Shown here one piece after another: positions 8,493 through 16,409 of a DNA stretch of 64,000 nucleotides (position 1 is its first letter; each line of letters opens with the position of its first letter). This DNA is from Vibrio campbellii CAIM 519 = NBRC 15631 = ATCC 25920 (GTDB lineage Bacteria > Pseudomonadota > Gammaproteobacteria > Enterobacterales > Vibrionaceae), in assembly GCF_002163755.1 (NCBI RefSeq), contig NZ_CP015865.1:10480-74479 (forward strand), written 5' to 3'. Under the pieces are notes generated by a model. It was not told where the DNA came from, ran no database searches, and saw only the letters and a program-made list of their open reading frames with translations. The translations under genes were made by a program, and so were the position numbers.

Positions 8493-9134
8493 TCAATACT
8501 TAACTCTAATTGATACCCCTAACCAAGACGCACCTTCACGCTTATTAGCAGTAGAGCCCCAATTCTCAATGAAATCCCACTTAGCGCTAGTACCAACAAT
8601 ATCTGAGTCAAACCAGTTACCTTGGGCATCGTTGAGTATGTAATGTAACGAATCATTTACCGAGATAACTGATATCAACAATGTGTTGTCTGGCGTTGAT
8701 TTATCTAACGACAACGTTTTTGTAGAAACACCTAATTTTTCAATTAATTCAAATTCGGTAGGGAAGACTCGGTGTAAATATTTATTCGTTTGGGCATCTC
8801 GAATAAGAACCTCACACTCTATACCAAATTGACCAAGAACATACAGCATTGCACCTAGTGAATTGTAGCCAGAGTGTTCAATGTAGTCTGGGTTCTCACC
8901 GGGCGTAAGTATTCCCGTTACTTTATAAAGCTCCAAAGCGAAGTCTTTTAATTCATCTGAGCCACTAACTTCAACAGAAGCCCCCGTGAATGCAACCTCT
9001 TTCGCATTATACTTGCGTAGTTCAAAAGTCGAAGTAAGAGGTAGCTTATTCAGCCCTTTTAAACATGCAACAATACAATAAGGTCCACAATACAAACTTC
9101 CTTCTGGTTGCCTCATCTCTGGAAACACAATCAT
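8493..9134 (-). CDS. Cassette-encoded protein, possible papain/C39-like cysteine peptidase
   Basis: I chose the ATG at 9134, which has GAGGG just upstream and gives 213 residues. The longer open frame reads back into the attC site and is artefactual. Near the start SLYCGPYC puts a cysteine in a CGP context, as in bacteriocin-processing and papain-like peptidases. SLHYILNDAQGNWFDSD near residues 165-182 supplies a histidine followed by an aspartate at a spacing seen in C39-like enzymes. There is no signal peptide. It is the last (most distal) cassette of array A. The fold assignment rests on these motifs only; it could be a catalytically inactive or non-peptidase relative. Confidence 0.5.
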   Translation of the reverse strand: MIVFPEMRQPEGSLYCGPYCIVACLKGLNKLPLTSTFELRKYNAKEVAFTGASVEVSGSDELKDFALELYKVTGILTPGENPDYIEHSGYNSLGAMLYVLGQFGIECEVLIRDAQTNKYLHRVFPTEFELIEKLGVSTKTLSLDKSTPDNTLLISVISVNDSLHYILNDAQGNWFDSDIVGTSAKWDFIENWGSTANKREGASWLGVSIRVKY

Positions 9135-9160
9135 AATACCCTCGAAATTCAAAAGAACAC

Positions 9161-9253
9161 ATAACGCCGCATTAAGGTGTGAGCGACGCTTGGCTATACT
9201 TGAGCGAAGCGAAAACGCCAAGCGTTGCGAATTACTCTTAAATGCTTTGTTAT
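9161..9253 (-). repeat. attC site (array A, cassette 3/4 junction)
   Basis: An imperfect palindromic element of about 93 bp is bounded by ATAACGCC and a TTTGTTATA end, with inner GCGTT/AACGC-type arms. It resembles the other three attC sites but is shorter and more diverged. It sits between two minus-strand cassette genes with only a few bases on each side. Confidence 0.75.
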
Positions 9254-9257
9254 ATTT

Positions 9258-10028
9258 CTAGTCCTTACACCATACGCTTCGCACACCAACACTAGTAAAA
9301 CCAACTGATTTACAATTCTTGCTACTAGTGCTGCTTGGCATTACATCGGTTAAAAGCACTTGTACACCTAGAGACATTGCATCCGAAATTCGAGCCCGAA
9401 GCAAAGCAGTTTGACACCCTTTTGAACGATAGTTTTCTTGTGTATACGCATTGGCTAATATTGCATATTCATTTTCGATATAGGTCGTTGCCCAAGCACA
9501 GGGTTCACCATTGATTTTTGCGACAAAACAGCGAAATGCGTCTGTACAATAAAATGCGCGCTTCTTATCCCAGATTTCATCTGAACACTCTAAACCTGAC
9601 GTTTTGAGTAAAGTTAGAAACGCATCGACATTATCATGTGTCCATCGTTCAACCGTGACTTCTTCCGAGGCTTCTTCAAGCTCTACGTCGTTTAAGGCTC
9701 TTAGTTCTAAGAACTCATGCTCATACGCTGGGACAAACTCACGACTTGATAACCACGCCTTCAATTCGTTGGTTGTTGCCTGTGGCTCGATAGAAATTTC
9801 AGGAGAGAAGTCATGTTTGTACAAACCCAAATGGCTCTCTAAATCTTCTACAGTACAAACACCATGGATTATTATCTGGTTGTCATACTTACGAGTTTTG
9901 TCGATAAAAACTGAGCAACCTTCAAACTCATACGTAAAAAGTTCACTTTTTACGTCTGTGGAAAGAGTTCGCTCATTATTAAATTGAAAGTAAGAGCTAT
10001 ATACGTTTTTGACTCTTTTATCTTGCAT
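9258..10028 (-). CDS. GNAT-family N-acetyltransferase (integron cassette)
   Basis: I start at the ATG at 10028, preceded by GAGGGA at 3 bp, giving 256 residues. The longer open frame merely translates the attC upstream. The C-terminal ~130 residues form the GNAT fold: CAWATTYIENEYAILANAY (strand 4) followed by the acetyl-CoA-binding loop YRSKGCQTALLRARI, which approximates the R/Q-x-x-G-x-G/A motif with one glycine replaced by cysteine. The N-terminal half is a second, diverged GNAT-like half, as in two-domain acetyltransferases. Substrate unknown. GNAT genes are among the commonest cargo of Vibrio cassettes. Confidence 0.8.
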   Translation of the reverse strand: MQDKRVKNVYSSYFQFNNERTLSTDVKSELFTYEFEGCSVFIDKTRKYDNQIIIHGVCTVEDLESHLGLYKHDFSPEISIEPQATTNELKAWLSSREFVPAYEHEFLELRALNDVELEEASEEVTVERWTHDNVDAFLTLLKTSGLECSDEIWDKKRAFYCTDAFRCFVAKINGEPCAWATTYIENEYAILANAYTQENYRSKGCQTALLRARISDAMSLGVQVLLTDVMPSSTSSKNCKSVGFTSVGVRSVWCKD

Positions 10029-10052
10029 CGTTCCCTCGATATTGAATGAAAT

Positions 10053-10173
10053 ATAACGCCTTGTTAAGGTGTGAGGCACGCAATACCTAAGCCTCCGCAT
10101 ACCACCTTAAACACTAAACCTAACGCATGGTAAAAATGCCACGCGTGCCGAATCACTCTTGAACAGTTTGTTA
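10053..10173 (-). repeat. attC site (array A, cassette 2/3 junction)
   Basis: A 121-bp VCR/VXR-like element, bounded by TAACGCCTTGTTAAGGTGTG at one end and AACAGTTTGTTAG at the other, with inverted inner arms. Its sequence is nearly identical to 10631-10753 and to the array B sites, which is the sign of a single-family Vibrio-type cassette array. Confidence 0.9.
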
Positions 10174-10180
10174 GAAGCCA

Positions 10181-10603
10181 TCACTTCACAGTATCTAGCA
10201 TTGAAAAAACACTTGTTTTCAGTTCCGTAGTGCTCAAATACGTATTTGTTTGGGGCTCAAAAGTCGTAGCACTATAGCCCTCAGATAATAGATACGCTGT
10301 TGAAAGAGCTGATGTCATTTCAGAGAAATCACCTCCCCACCTGAGAGTAACTACCACCGGTTGTTGGTATTGCTGTGCGTCAAAAGAAGACAATTTGATT
10401 GAGGCTTTGTCATATGCAGATGTATGAATTTCCAAACCTGACTTTCTACCCGCCACTTTGGCTGGCAGATACCCCTTAATATCTAGAAGATCGATACCAG
10501 CTTCATAAACTATCGGAATCGATACTTTCTCTGCCAGTTCATTCATTTGAGAAGTGTTTGGCAAGGTTTCTAATGCCAAAACTACAAATAATTCCATTGC
10601 CAT
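10181..10603 (-). CDS. Cassette-encoded hypothetical protein (140 aa)
   Basis: The 140-residue protein has no signal peptide or membrane segment. It starts MAMELFVVLALETLPNTSQM with AGGTAA a few bases upstream. The strand/helix pattern suggests a compact alpha/beta protein. VVVTLRWGGDFSEM near residues 83-96 is the most distinctive segment. I do not recognise a named domain. It occupies cassette 2 of array A between two attC sites and presumably depends on an external or leader promoter. Confidence 0.6.
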   Translation of the reverse strand: MAMELFVVLALETLPNTSQMNELAEKVSIPIVYEAGIDLLDIKGYLPAKVAGRKSGLEIHTSAYDKASIKLSSFDAQQYQQPVVVTLRWGGDFSEMTSALSTAYLLSEGYSATTFEPQTNTYLSTTELKTSVFSMLDTVK

Positions 10604-10630
10604 TTTAAGTTACCTAAGTTTGAGTGGCTT

Positions 10631-10753
10631 CTAACGCCTTGTTAAGGTGTGAGGCACGCAATACCGAAGCCTCCGCATAGCACCTTAACCACTAAAACTA
10701 ACGCATAGTAAAAATGCCACGCGTGCCGAATCACTCTTGAACAATTTGTTATA
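10631..10753 (-). repeat. attC site (array A, cassette 1/2 junction)
   Basis: A 123-bp VCR/VXR-like element nearly identical to 10053-10173. The stop codon of the flanking cassette gene at 10749 overlaps its end, a compact layout usual in cassettes. Confidence 0.9.
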
Positions 10754-11063
10754 AGGCGGGCTCCAGGAGAATATCGTAACCATCAACTTCAATTAGTCCA
10801 AAGTCACCTTCTAAAGAAAGAGAACCTTTAAAATAAGATACTCCTTCAACTTCACCCAATGTTGGAATGTCGTTTAAAGTCGTCTTTCTGGCAGATAGCT
10901 GCATCCCCTTAAAGCGAACAGTTATAGCTTTACCATGTTTATTACAAACAAGTAGTTTGACCTTCTGTCCGGAATCGAGAAGGAATAACATTTCGATGTA
11001 GGTATCATCAAAACTTTGATTTAGATAGAGCAACTCTGAATCGATTAAACAATTTAGTTCCAT
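10749..11063 (-). CDS. Cassette-encoded hypothetical protein (104 aa)
   Basis: A 104-residue protein rich in beta-strand-forming residues (YIEMLFLLDSGQKVKLLVCN, HGKAITVRFKGMQL), suggesting a small all-beta fold. There is no signal peptide, membrane segment or recognised motif. It is the first cassette after the shared array leader and so the best placed for expression from any promoter there. It begins with an ATG preceded by AAGGAAT. Function unknown. Confidence 0.55.
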   Translation of the reverse strand: MELNCLIDSELLYLNQSFDDTYIEMLFLLDSGQKVKLLVCNKHGKAITVRFKGMQLSARKTTLNDIPTLGEVEGVSYFKGSLSLEGDFGLIEVDGYDILLEPAL

Positions 11064-11081
11064 ATTCCTTCTTGCCTTATA

Positions 11082-11311
11082 ACGCTTTCTATACGGCTTT
11101 CAGCCGTTTTTCATACTCCTATCGTGCAATTTTTGTGAACGCAGTTCAATTGATAATCAATAGGTTAGTGAGATGTATTCAACATTAGATTGCAAGATGA
11201 TGCATAATTTTTAAAAAAGCTTACGTCGACACTCTCTCGGATACCTACAGGTAAGGCAAACTTACAATTGCAGACTGTGGTTAGACTTTAGCACTGAGAA
11301 GGAATGGGGCA
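11082..11311 (-). repeat. Leader of cassette array A, inverted copy of 25354-25588
   Basis: About 230 bp matching, in inverted orientation, the segment just before the first cassette of array B. At the cassette-proximal end a short hairpin (CGGCT/AGCCG) is followed by an AAGCGTTA crossover-like core. Similarity continues less perfectly to about 11355. It could be an attI-like site or a conserved attC plus upstream sequence. No integrase gene adjoins it. Confidence 0.65.
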
Positions 11312-11619
11312 CATCTGAGTTAAGAAGTGCAACCTGTGAAGGTTCTGGACAATTTCTAGTGGCGTTGTGTGTCTTAACTTAAGTATTGTAAACCGCTTAA
11401 GCGGGTGTTCAGTATCTAATTAGGAGATCACTTTGCTGACAGCGCACGACATAATTTGGCTGAATAGTCTAATTCACCTTCCTCAGTGTGAAAATCTTCG
11501 TACTGCCCTACCCCATTTCCGACTCACTTCAAATTATGAGTAAGTTAAAATCTGGAATCTAGAAAATATGCAACTAATATTATATCAACTCCTGGGCTGA
11601 CACACTGGCCGCAATCTTC

Positions 11620-11648
11620 GCCACCTTTCATGAGGTGGCTTTTTTTTC
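11620..11648 (+). terminator. Rho-independent terminator
   Basis: Stem GCCACCT / AGGTGGC with a 6-nt loop followed by a run of eight T. There is no clear gene immediately upstream on the plus strand, so it may be the remnant of a lost gene's 3' end. Confidence 0.75.
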
Positions 11649-11805
11649 CAGGTAAACCTAATCTGACGGGGATCGCCAAGGCGTTGTGCTTTATAGCTAA
11701 TAATGGGGCGGAGACGTGTTTGCCGAGATCGACGTCAGCACGTCTTGGGGCACTTCTGAGTTAGAAAGTGCCACGAGTAAAAAATCAACCTGAGAAGCTT
11801 TTGGA

Positions 11806-11890
11806 CATAAATGAGTTACCGAGGTTGCTAATTTAGTAATATACGAATAACTATAGGTATTGGAAAATCGCTTGGAGGGGGCCATTTCCT
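11806..11890 (+). repeat. Dispersed repeat, copy 2 (see 6425)
   Basis: Begins CTTTTGGACATAAATGAGTT and continues with ACGAATAACTATAGGTATTG, paralleling 6425-6530. The two copies bracket the AraC/SIS genes and array A, in direct orientation. Confidence 0.5.
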
Positions 11891-12001
11891 AATGTGACTT
11901 TATATATCATAATCGAACAGCTTTGTTAGCAGTCAGCCTAGTTGCTTAGTATATGAAACAACTAGACACGATAATATCTATACCTGTTGGTTCGTAGGTG
12001 G

Positions 12002-12898
12002 CTATCTACCTTTCACTTGAATCAACAAACAAATCAGGATTAAACCGATGCCACTCCATCCAAGCATTGGTATCGACTCGCCAACCACCACCACTGCCAA
12101 AACTGCTGCTACAACAGGTTCAAAAAGTGTAATCAAACTTGCATTACTGGCGGTTACAAACCTTAGGCCAAATCCATAAGCAATATAACCCAAACCCATT
12201 GGAATCAACGCCATATAGCCAACTACCAGAATATTGGTTGTTGATGCAAAAAGATTATCTCCAGTAACCAAAAGTGTTGGGAGCAAAATTAACGAACCAA
12301 AACCAAAAATACTGCCTAAAGCCGATTGGGATTGGACACCCTGTTCAATCAGTGTCTTAGCAATCCACGAATAGACGGCATAACACAAACCCGCAATAAA
12401 ACCCAACAAGATGCCAATCAGTCTTAAGTTATTAACTGTATCGGTTGCAGGTGACTCAGAGAAAACCAACAACATGATGCCTGCAATTCCGACAGAGAAG
12501 CTTAGCAACCATTTTTTCGTAATTCTTTTACCTTTGCTAAATAGACACTCAAGTATGGCCGCAAAAAACGGTGCTGTGGCAATAGAAATCACGGTACCAG
12601 TTGCGACACCAGCCAGCCTCATCGAGGAGTAAAATGCTAATGGGTAGGCAGCCAAAGCAATTGCGCTGATCGCTAATTTTCTCTTGTGAATCAGAATCTT
12701 TTTGAAATCATTTAGCAATTGTTTGCGGGATAGTGCGGCTTGAAAAAGCCCACCAACACCCATTGAAAAAGCGCCTATTGCTAGAGAGCTAATATCTGGA
12801 GCTAAACTAGCGACTGTACCTGTAGTACCCCATAAGACTGAGGCAAACAGTATTGAGAAAACGCCAAGCTGATAGGAAGTATAGCGACTGTACAACAT
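12002..12898 (-). CDS. EamA/DMT-family transporter (inner membrane)
   Basis: The 298-residue protein has ten predicted hydrophobic helices arranged as two EamA repeats (residues ~10-135 and ~150-290), the drug/metabolite transporter layout. The first repeat begins FSILFASVLWGTTGTVASL, a typical opening for the family, and the second ends LFEPVVAAVLAVVVVGESIP, the conserved EamA tail. It probably exports a small metabolite or amino acid across the inner membrane; the substrate is not predictable. An AraC regulator on the same strand starts upstream (13713) and ends about 100 bp before this gene, so the pair may be functionally linked. Confidence 0.9.
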   Translation of the reverse strand: MLYSRYTSYQLGVFSILFASVLWGTTGTVASLAPDISSLAIGAFSMGVGGLFQAALSRKQLLNDFKKILIHKRKLAISAIALAAYPLAFYSSMRLAGVATGTVISIATAPFFAAILECLFSKGKRITKKWLLSFSVGIAGIMLLVFSESPATDTVNNLRLIGILLGFIAGLCYAVYSWIAKTLIEQGVQSQSALGSIFGFGSLILLPTLLVTGDNLFASTTNILVVGYMALIPMGLGYIAYGFGLRFVTASNASLITLFEPVVAAVLAVVVVGESIPMLGWSGIGLILICLLIQVKGR

Positions 12899-12999
12899 AA
12901 TTATTTCTACCGAAAACTCATAACAAGGCAGAGATTTTAGGCGATTAGTTACATCATGTTTTTGCTAAAAGGACGCAATAGTTGTTTAAATAGACGATC

Positions 13000-13713
13000 T
13001 CAAGAGCGCGCGAACTCCCTTGGAGACATTCCATAGTGGGCGGAAAAGCGTCGGCTAAAAGCTGAAAGGTCGCTATATCCTACTAGCTCAGCTACCCACT
13101 GCACAGGTAAGTCAGTATGGGTTAGCAGTGCCTTAGCCTTCTCCATACGTTGCTCAGTGATGTATTTGAGTACACTCACCCCTATGTTTTCTTTGAAAAG
13201 CTTCTTGAACTGAGTTGGACTAAGATACGCAATCTTAGCAAGCGACTGAATGGTATGAGGCTCGGCTAACCGTTCACTGATCATCAACTGCACTGCTCGA
13301 ATCCGTGGATCGTTAGTTTGAGACAACTCTTGCTGCCCCAGCAATAAGGTGAAGATATTTACCATAGATGCTTCAATTGCACTATCCACCTGATATTCAA
13401 GTTGCTTTTCAACAAAGTGAATAAAGCTCAACAGAGGGGGAGAGATCGAAAAAACTGCTAGTTCCTCACTGATCAAATGAGAAGGCAGTTCATCAAGATC
13501 AGCTACAATGAATCGTGCTGCTTCATCAGCATAAAATCCATGTGCTACACCTTTTGGGAGCACCACGCATTCACCGACACTCACCTTACCCAAGAAACCA
13601 TCCATATCAATATGAATATTACCTTGAATAGGCAGTACCAGTTGATGATAGCTATCGTGAACATGGCGACTAGAGCGCTTTGTGTAAGTGCGAATACTTA
13701 AACTAGTTTTCAT
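13000..13713 (-). CDS. AraC-family transcriptional regulator with cupin domain
   Basis: The 237-residue protein starts with a small cupin sensing domain (HQLVLPIQGNIHIDMDG and ECVVLPKGVAHGFYAD, a metal-cupin-like pair of motifs). It ends with a two-HTH AraC domain (QSLAKIAYLSPTQFKKLFK and VQWVAELVGYSDLSAFSRRF, then SPREFARS). It is close in layout to regulators that sit beside EamA transporters and control them. It shares the minus strand with the transporter at 12002, in the order regulator then transporter, with about 100 bp between them. The effector is unknown. Confidence 0.9.
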   Translation of the reverse strand: MKTSLSIRTYTKRSSRHVHDSYHQLVLPIQGNIHIDMDGFLGKVSVGECVVLPKGVAHGFYADEAARFIVADLDELPSHLISEELAVFSISPPLLSFIHFVEKQLEYQVDSAIEASMVNIFTLLLGQQELSQTNDPRIRAVQLMISERLAEPHTIQSLAKIAYLSPTQFKKLFKENIGVSVLKYITEQRMEKAKALLTHTDLPVQWVAELVGYSDLSAFSRRFSAHYGMSPREFARS

Positions 13714-13893
13714 ATCAACAACAAGTTAGCAAAAGACAATATCAGGTATTTCCAGCAACTTTCACTCATTACAAAAATTAGGTCAAGCAGATGGTTCACC
13801 TAGCTCACAATGGGGCAGAAGTTTGCTAGCTAGAGCCTAGAATCCATTTGCCATTAGTGAAGGGTTATGGACACCTTCATTTAGAAAAAGCCA

Positions 13894-14433
13894 TCACTCC
13901 AGCACCTTATACACCGTCGTCCGGCTGCACCCTAACTCTTTGCTGATCGCGTGCTTGTTCATTCCCTGCTCTGCAAGCTCCTGTATGCGTGAATGTAAGG
14001 TCTTATTAGGAAATCGGTCGAGGTGCCTCCCTTCGGCTCTAGCGCGCTCCCTACCCTCATTACAGCGCTGTAAAATACGTTTTCTTTCCATCTCTGCGAA
14101 CGCGGAAATCGTGGTATAGATGACGTGGCCAACATCGCTATTAATATCGACATTGCCGAGATCGTGAAAAACCAAGCCAGCACCTTTTTTCGCCAATGCA
14201 TCGGCTATTTGCAATGCGTCAATGGTATTACGGGCCAAACGATCTACTTTCATCACGTGAATGGTGTCGCCCTCACGAGAAAACTCGAGCATGGCGTTTA
14301 ACTGGTCACGCTCCGTACTTTTTCCGCTGGCGTTTTCTTGGAAAATTTTTTCACAGTCGAGTAATGTCAGCTGTTCGACTTGGACATCGAGAGATTGATC
14401 GCTGGAGCTGACCCGCGCATAGCCAATAAGCAT
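13894..14433 (-). CDS. Serine recombinase, Tn3-resolvase type
   Basis: The 179-residue protein has the resolvase N-domain MLIGYARVSSSDQSLDVQ with the catalytic serine at residue 9, the LDCEKIFQENASGKST and VMKVDRLARNTIDAL motifs of the active site, and a C-terminal helix-turn-helix (MNKHAISKELGCSRTTVYKV). The length is normal, so it should be active. It probably resolves cointegrates or plasmid multimers at a nearby res site. It diverges from the toxin-antitoxin pair at 14643, and the ~200 bp between them hold palindromes that could include its binding sites. No transposase of the same element is present. Confidence 0.9.
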   Translation of the reverse strand: MLIGYARVSSSDQSLDVQVEQLTLLDCEKIFQENASGKSTERDQLNAMLEFSREGDTIHVMKVDRLARNTIDALQIADALAKKGAGLVFHDLGNVDINSDVGHVIYTTISAFAEMERKRILQRCNEGRERARAEGRHLDRFPNKTLHSRIQELAEQGMNKHAISKELGCSRTTVYKVLE

Positions 14434-14590
14434 GAAGGAAGCCTTAAAAGTGTTCAGTTAGTTACAGTAACCATAATGGTCATGTTCACTATTAATCAAT
14501 TGGAGATTTTGAACGCTTTTAACTGGCTCACGCTGGAGTGTCCTTAAAGTACACCTTTCTGAACAGTGATCCATTTCATTCGCTTCAAAT

Positions 14591-14622
14591 GATTCGTATG
14601 AATCGAACGATTCGTTTATAAT
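14591..14622 (+). promoter_or_regulatory. Operator/promoter of the toxin-antitoxin pair
   Basis: Two overlapping palindromes built on GATTC/GAATC (14591-14604 and 14600-14613) run into a consensus -10 box TATAAT at 14617. The antitoxin start lies 20 bp further on behind AAGGAG. This is a standard autoregulatory layout for Phd/YefM-type antitoxins. The palindromes could also bind the divergent resolvase. Confidence 0.6.
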
Positions 14623-14642
14623 GAACAAAAAAGGAGCACACA

Positions 14643-14903
14643 ATGCAATCATTAACCGCAAACACAGCAAAAACTAAATTTGGTGACTTACTGATGAAAG
14701 TACAGCGAGAGCCAGTACAAATCAGCAAGAATGGTTCCCCTGTAGCAGTTGTCATGTCATGTGAAGAATACGAGGAACTAGAAGCCTTGAAGATGGCGAT
14801 GGTGAAATCACGTTTTGAGCAAGCGGAACGAGACATCGTGAATGGAGATTTGGTGGATGGTGAGACCTTCATGAACGAATTAGATTCAGGCAAGTTTGAC
14901 TAA
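14643..14903 (+). CDS. Antitoxin, Phd/YefM family
   Basis: The 86-residue protein has the N-terminal Phd/YefM DNA-binding domain (MQSLTANTAKTKFGDLLMKV, then PVQISKNGSPVAVVMSCEEYEELE) and a flexible acidic C-terminal tail that would wrap the toxin. It represses its own promoter and neutralises the ParE-type product of the next gene, with which it overlaps by one base (TAATG). Strong AAGGAG ribosome site. Plasmid stabilisation is the expected role, fitting its position near the replication origin between two resolvase genes. Confidence 0.92.
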   Translation: MQSLTANTAKTKFGDLLMKVQREPVQISKNGSPVAVVMSCEEYEELEALKMAMVKSRFEQAERDIVNGDLVDGETFMNELDSGKFD

Positions 14904-15205
14904 TGACACGATACAAACTTTCTCCCGCAGCCCAAACGGACCTAATTGACATTCGCCATTACACGCTTGAAAACTGGGGAGGCGCACAGTGGACCAATTA
15001 TTTTGGAGAGTTAAAACAATCAATGGCGTTGTTAGCGAGCAATGAGTTAATTGGCATTGACATGCCGGAACTTGGAACTGGTTATTGCCGCTTTCCGTTA
15101 AAGCATCATGTCATCTATTACATCAGGAAACCGGACCATATTGTTATTGCCGCTGTCCTAGGGCGTAACATGTCACCGGCTAAGCACTTTCAGCGACAGT
15201 TATAG
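14903..15205 (+). CDS. Toxin, ParE/RelE superfamily
   Basis: The 100-residue protein is of the ParE type. It starts MTRYKLSPAAQTDLIDIRHY, the canonical ParE opening with the helical hairpin that contacts the antitoxin, and ends with strands CRFPLKHHVIYYIRKPDHIV and IAAVLGRNM. Family members poison DNA gyrase; RelE-like relatives cleave mRNA. The lack of the full RelE catalytic set favours ParE. Start and antitoxin stop share a TAATG. Its 3' end overlaps the convergent recombinase gene by 26 bp, suggesting the two modules were brought together tightly. Confidence 0.9.
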   Translation: MTRYKLSPAAQTDLIDIRHYTLENWGGAQWTNYFGELKQSMALLASNELIGIDMPELGTGYCRFPLKHHVIYYIRKPDHIVIAAVLGRNMSPAKHFQRQL

Positions 15206-15803
15206 CTCTTAAGCCTCTGCGTTTGATGTAATCTCGTAATGTACTTGGGGCTTCATCAATAAGCTTTGCTGTAGGACGAATCCCAAGCCCCATGCCTAGA
15301 TATTTTTCAATTTGATCTCTTTTAGGATCGAGCTTAAGTTTTTCCGCCTTACCTTTAGGTCTACCAAGGGTAACACCGGCTTTTTTTCTTGCAGCTAAAG
15401 CTTCTTTAGTTCTCATCGAAATGAACTCTCGCTCTATCTCTGCAGCGAGGCCTAGCACCGTTGCGGTGATTTTTGCTTGCATGGAACCATCTAGCTGCAT
15501 GTTCTGTTTAGCAATGTAGACATCGATGCCCTTGGCCATGCATACCTCAAGCACTTCAAGAACCTGAAGTGTAGAACGTGCAATTCGACTGACCTCCGCG
15601 AAGATCAGTTTGTCACCAACCTCCATTCCATCAATAAGTTCACCTAGTTTACGTTCATGCCACTTCTTTTTGCCTGTAACGACATCTTCGATAAAGCATA
15701 AGTTAACTATTCCGACACGATTGCAATACTCGTAGATACCGTGTTTCTGGTTTGCTACATCTTGGCTATCTGAAGAAACTCGAAGGTAGGCGTATTGTGG
15801 CAT
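15180..15803 (-). CDS. Serine recombinase (resolvase/invertase family)
   Basis: The 207-residue protein starts MPQYAYLRVSSDSQDVANQK with the catalytic serine at residue 10. It carries the IFAEVSRIARSTLQVLEVLE active-site helix and a basic arm (AARKKAGVTLGRPKGKAEKL), followed by a C-terminal segment with an HTH-like end (LGIRPTAKLIDEAPSTLRDYI). This is the plasmid multimer-resolution/invertase type. It lies directly beside the replication origin, where such enzymes often maintain plasmid monomers. Its 3' end overlaps the convergent ParE toxin gene. Its target site is not identified. Confidence 0.9.
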   Translation of the reverse strand: MPQYAYLRVSSDSQDVANQKHGIYEYCNRVGIVNLCFIEDVVTGKKKWHERKLGELIDGMEVGDKLIFAEVSRIARSTLQVLEVLEVCMAKGIDVYIAKQNMQLDGSMQAKITATVLGLAAEIEREFISMRTKEALAARKKAGVTLGRPKGKAEKLKLDPKRDQIEKYLGMGLGIRPTAKLIDEAPSTLRDYIKRRGLRAITVAESA

Positions 15804-15949
15804 TGATCAAATCCTCATCTAAATGATGAAGTACTTATAGCAAGCCTTGACCTTATTTTTGATATCGATCACCTAGATTGTGACAGTTAGAAAAGAATAA
15901 AAAGAAAGAAATGAAACTGTTTCTAATGAGGGTAACTGTGTAAATCTCT

Positions 15950-16408
15950 GATTTTCCAGTTATCCACATTAGCTATAAAGATCTATATCTTCTATTTAAA
16001 CCTATAAACACTATGAAAACTATAAGATCTATAGGTATTGTAAGTTGCTGAATAAAAAGAACTTAATTGCTCTTTATGATCACTATTTAGGTGTATAGAT
16101 AACACTATTTAGGTGTTAATGATCTTTTTTTAGGTCTTAATGATCATCTGCTAGGTGGAAGCCTGACACAATTTAGGTGTTGATGATCGTATTTAAGGTT
16201 TATAGATGACATATTTTAGGTAGCTTACAGGCTAAAATAACGAATATCAGGTGTCTCCGCCCTTTATTCACAGTGATCTTGATTAGGTATCTTCTAATGC
16301 GACACATTTTAGGTCTCATATTATTAAAAACACCTAAAATGTGTCACCTATTACGATAGAAGACCTGATTTTTGTCAGTAATGGGGTCGTCTCACCTAAT
16401 ATGTGTCA
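15950..16408. other. Replication origin with iterons and DnaA box
   Basis: About 460 bp hold a perfect DnaA box, an AT-rich stretch (about 15970-16070) suited to melting, then twelve copies of a 16-17 bp iteron with core TTTAGGTG. Direct copies start at 16077, 16099, 16120, 16141, 16164, 16184, 16207, 16274 and 16299; inverted copies at 16331, 16362 and 16393. The first seven are spaced 20-23 bp apart, about two helical turns. The array ends at the 3' side of the rep gene. The layout matches iteron-controlled Rep_3 plasmid origins. Confidence 0.85.
15960..15968 (+). promoter_or_regulatory. DnaA box
   Basis: TTATCCACA, a perfect match to the DnaA-binding consensus, next to the AT-rich stretch and iterons of the origin. 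Confidence 0.85.
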
Positions 16409-16409
16409 T

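Larger units (their letters stand above)
11312..12001. other. Non-coding stretch between array A and the EamA gene
   Basis: No supported gene lies in about 690 bp. It contains a strong rho-independent terminator at 11620-11648, a hairpin-bearing motif (GGGGCAC ... GTGCC) at 11744-11775 that recurs inverted near 25330-25357, and a dispersed repeat at 11806-11890. A 35-codon open run near 11434-11535 lacks a good start and is not called. Confidence 0.5.

Noticed and set aside
11434..11538. 35-codon open run (LTAHDIIWLNSLIHLPQCEN...)
   Set aside because: Looks faintly protein-like, but there is no acceptable start codon and it is short. It may be a gene remnant before the terminator at 11620.
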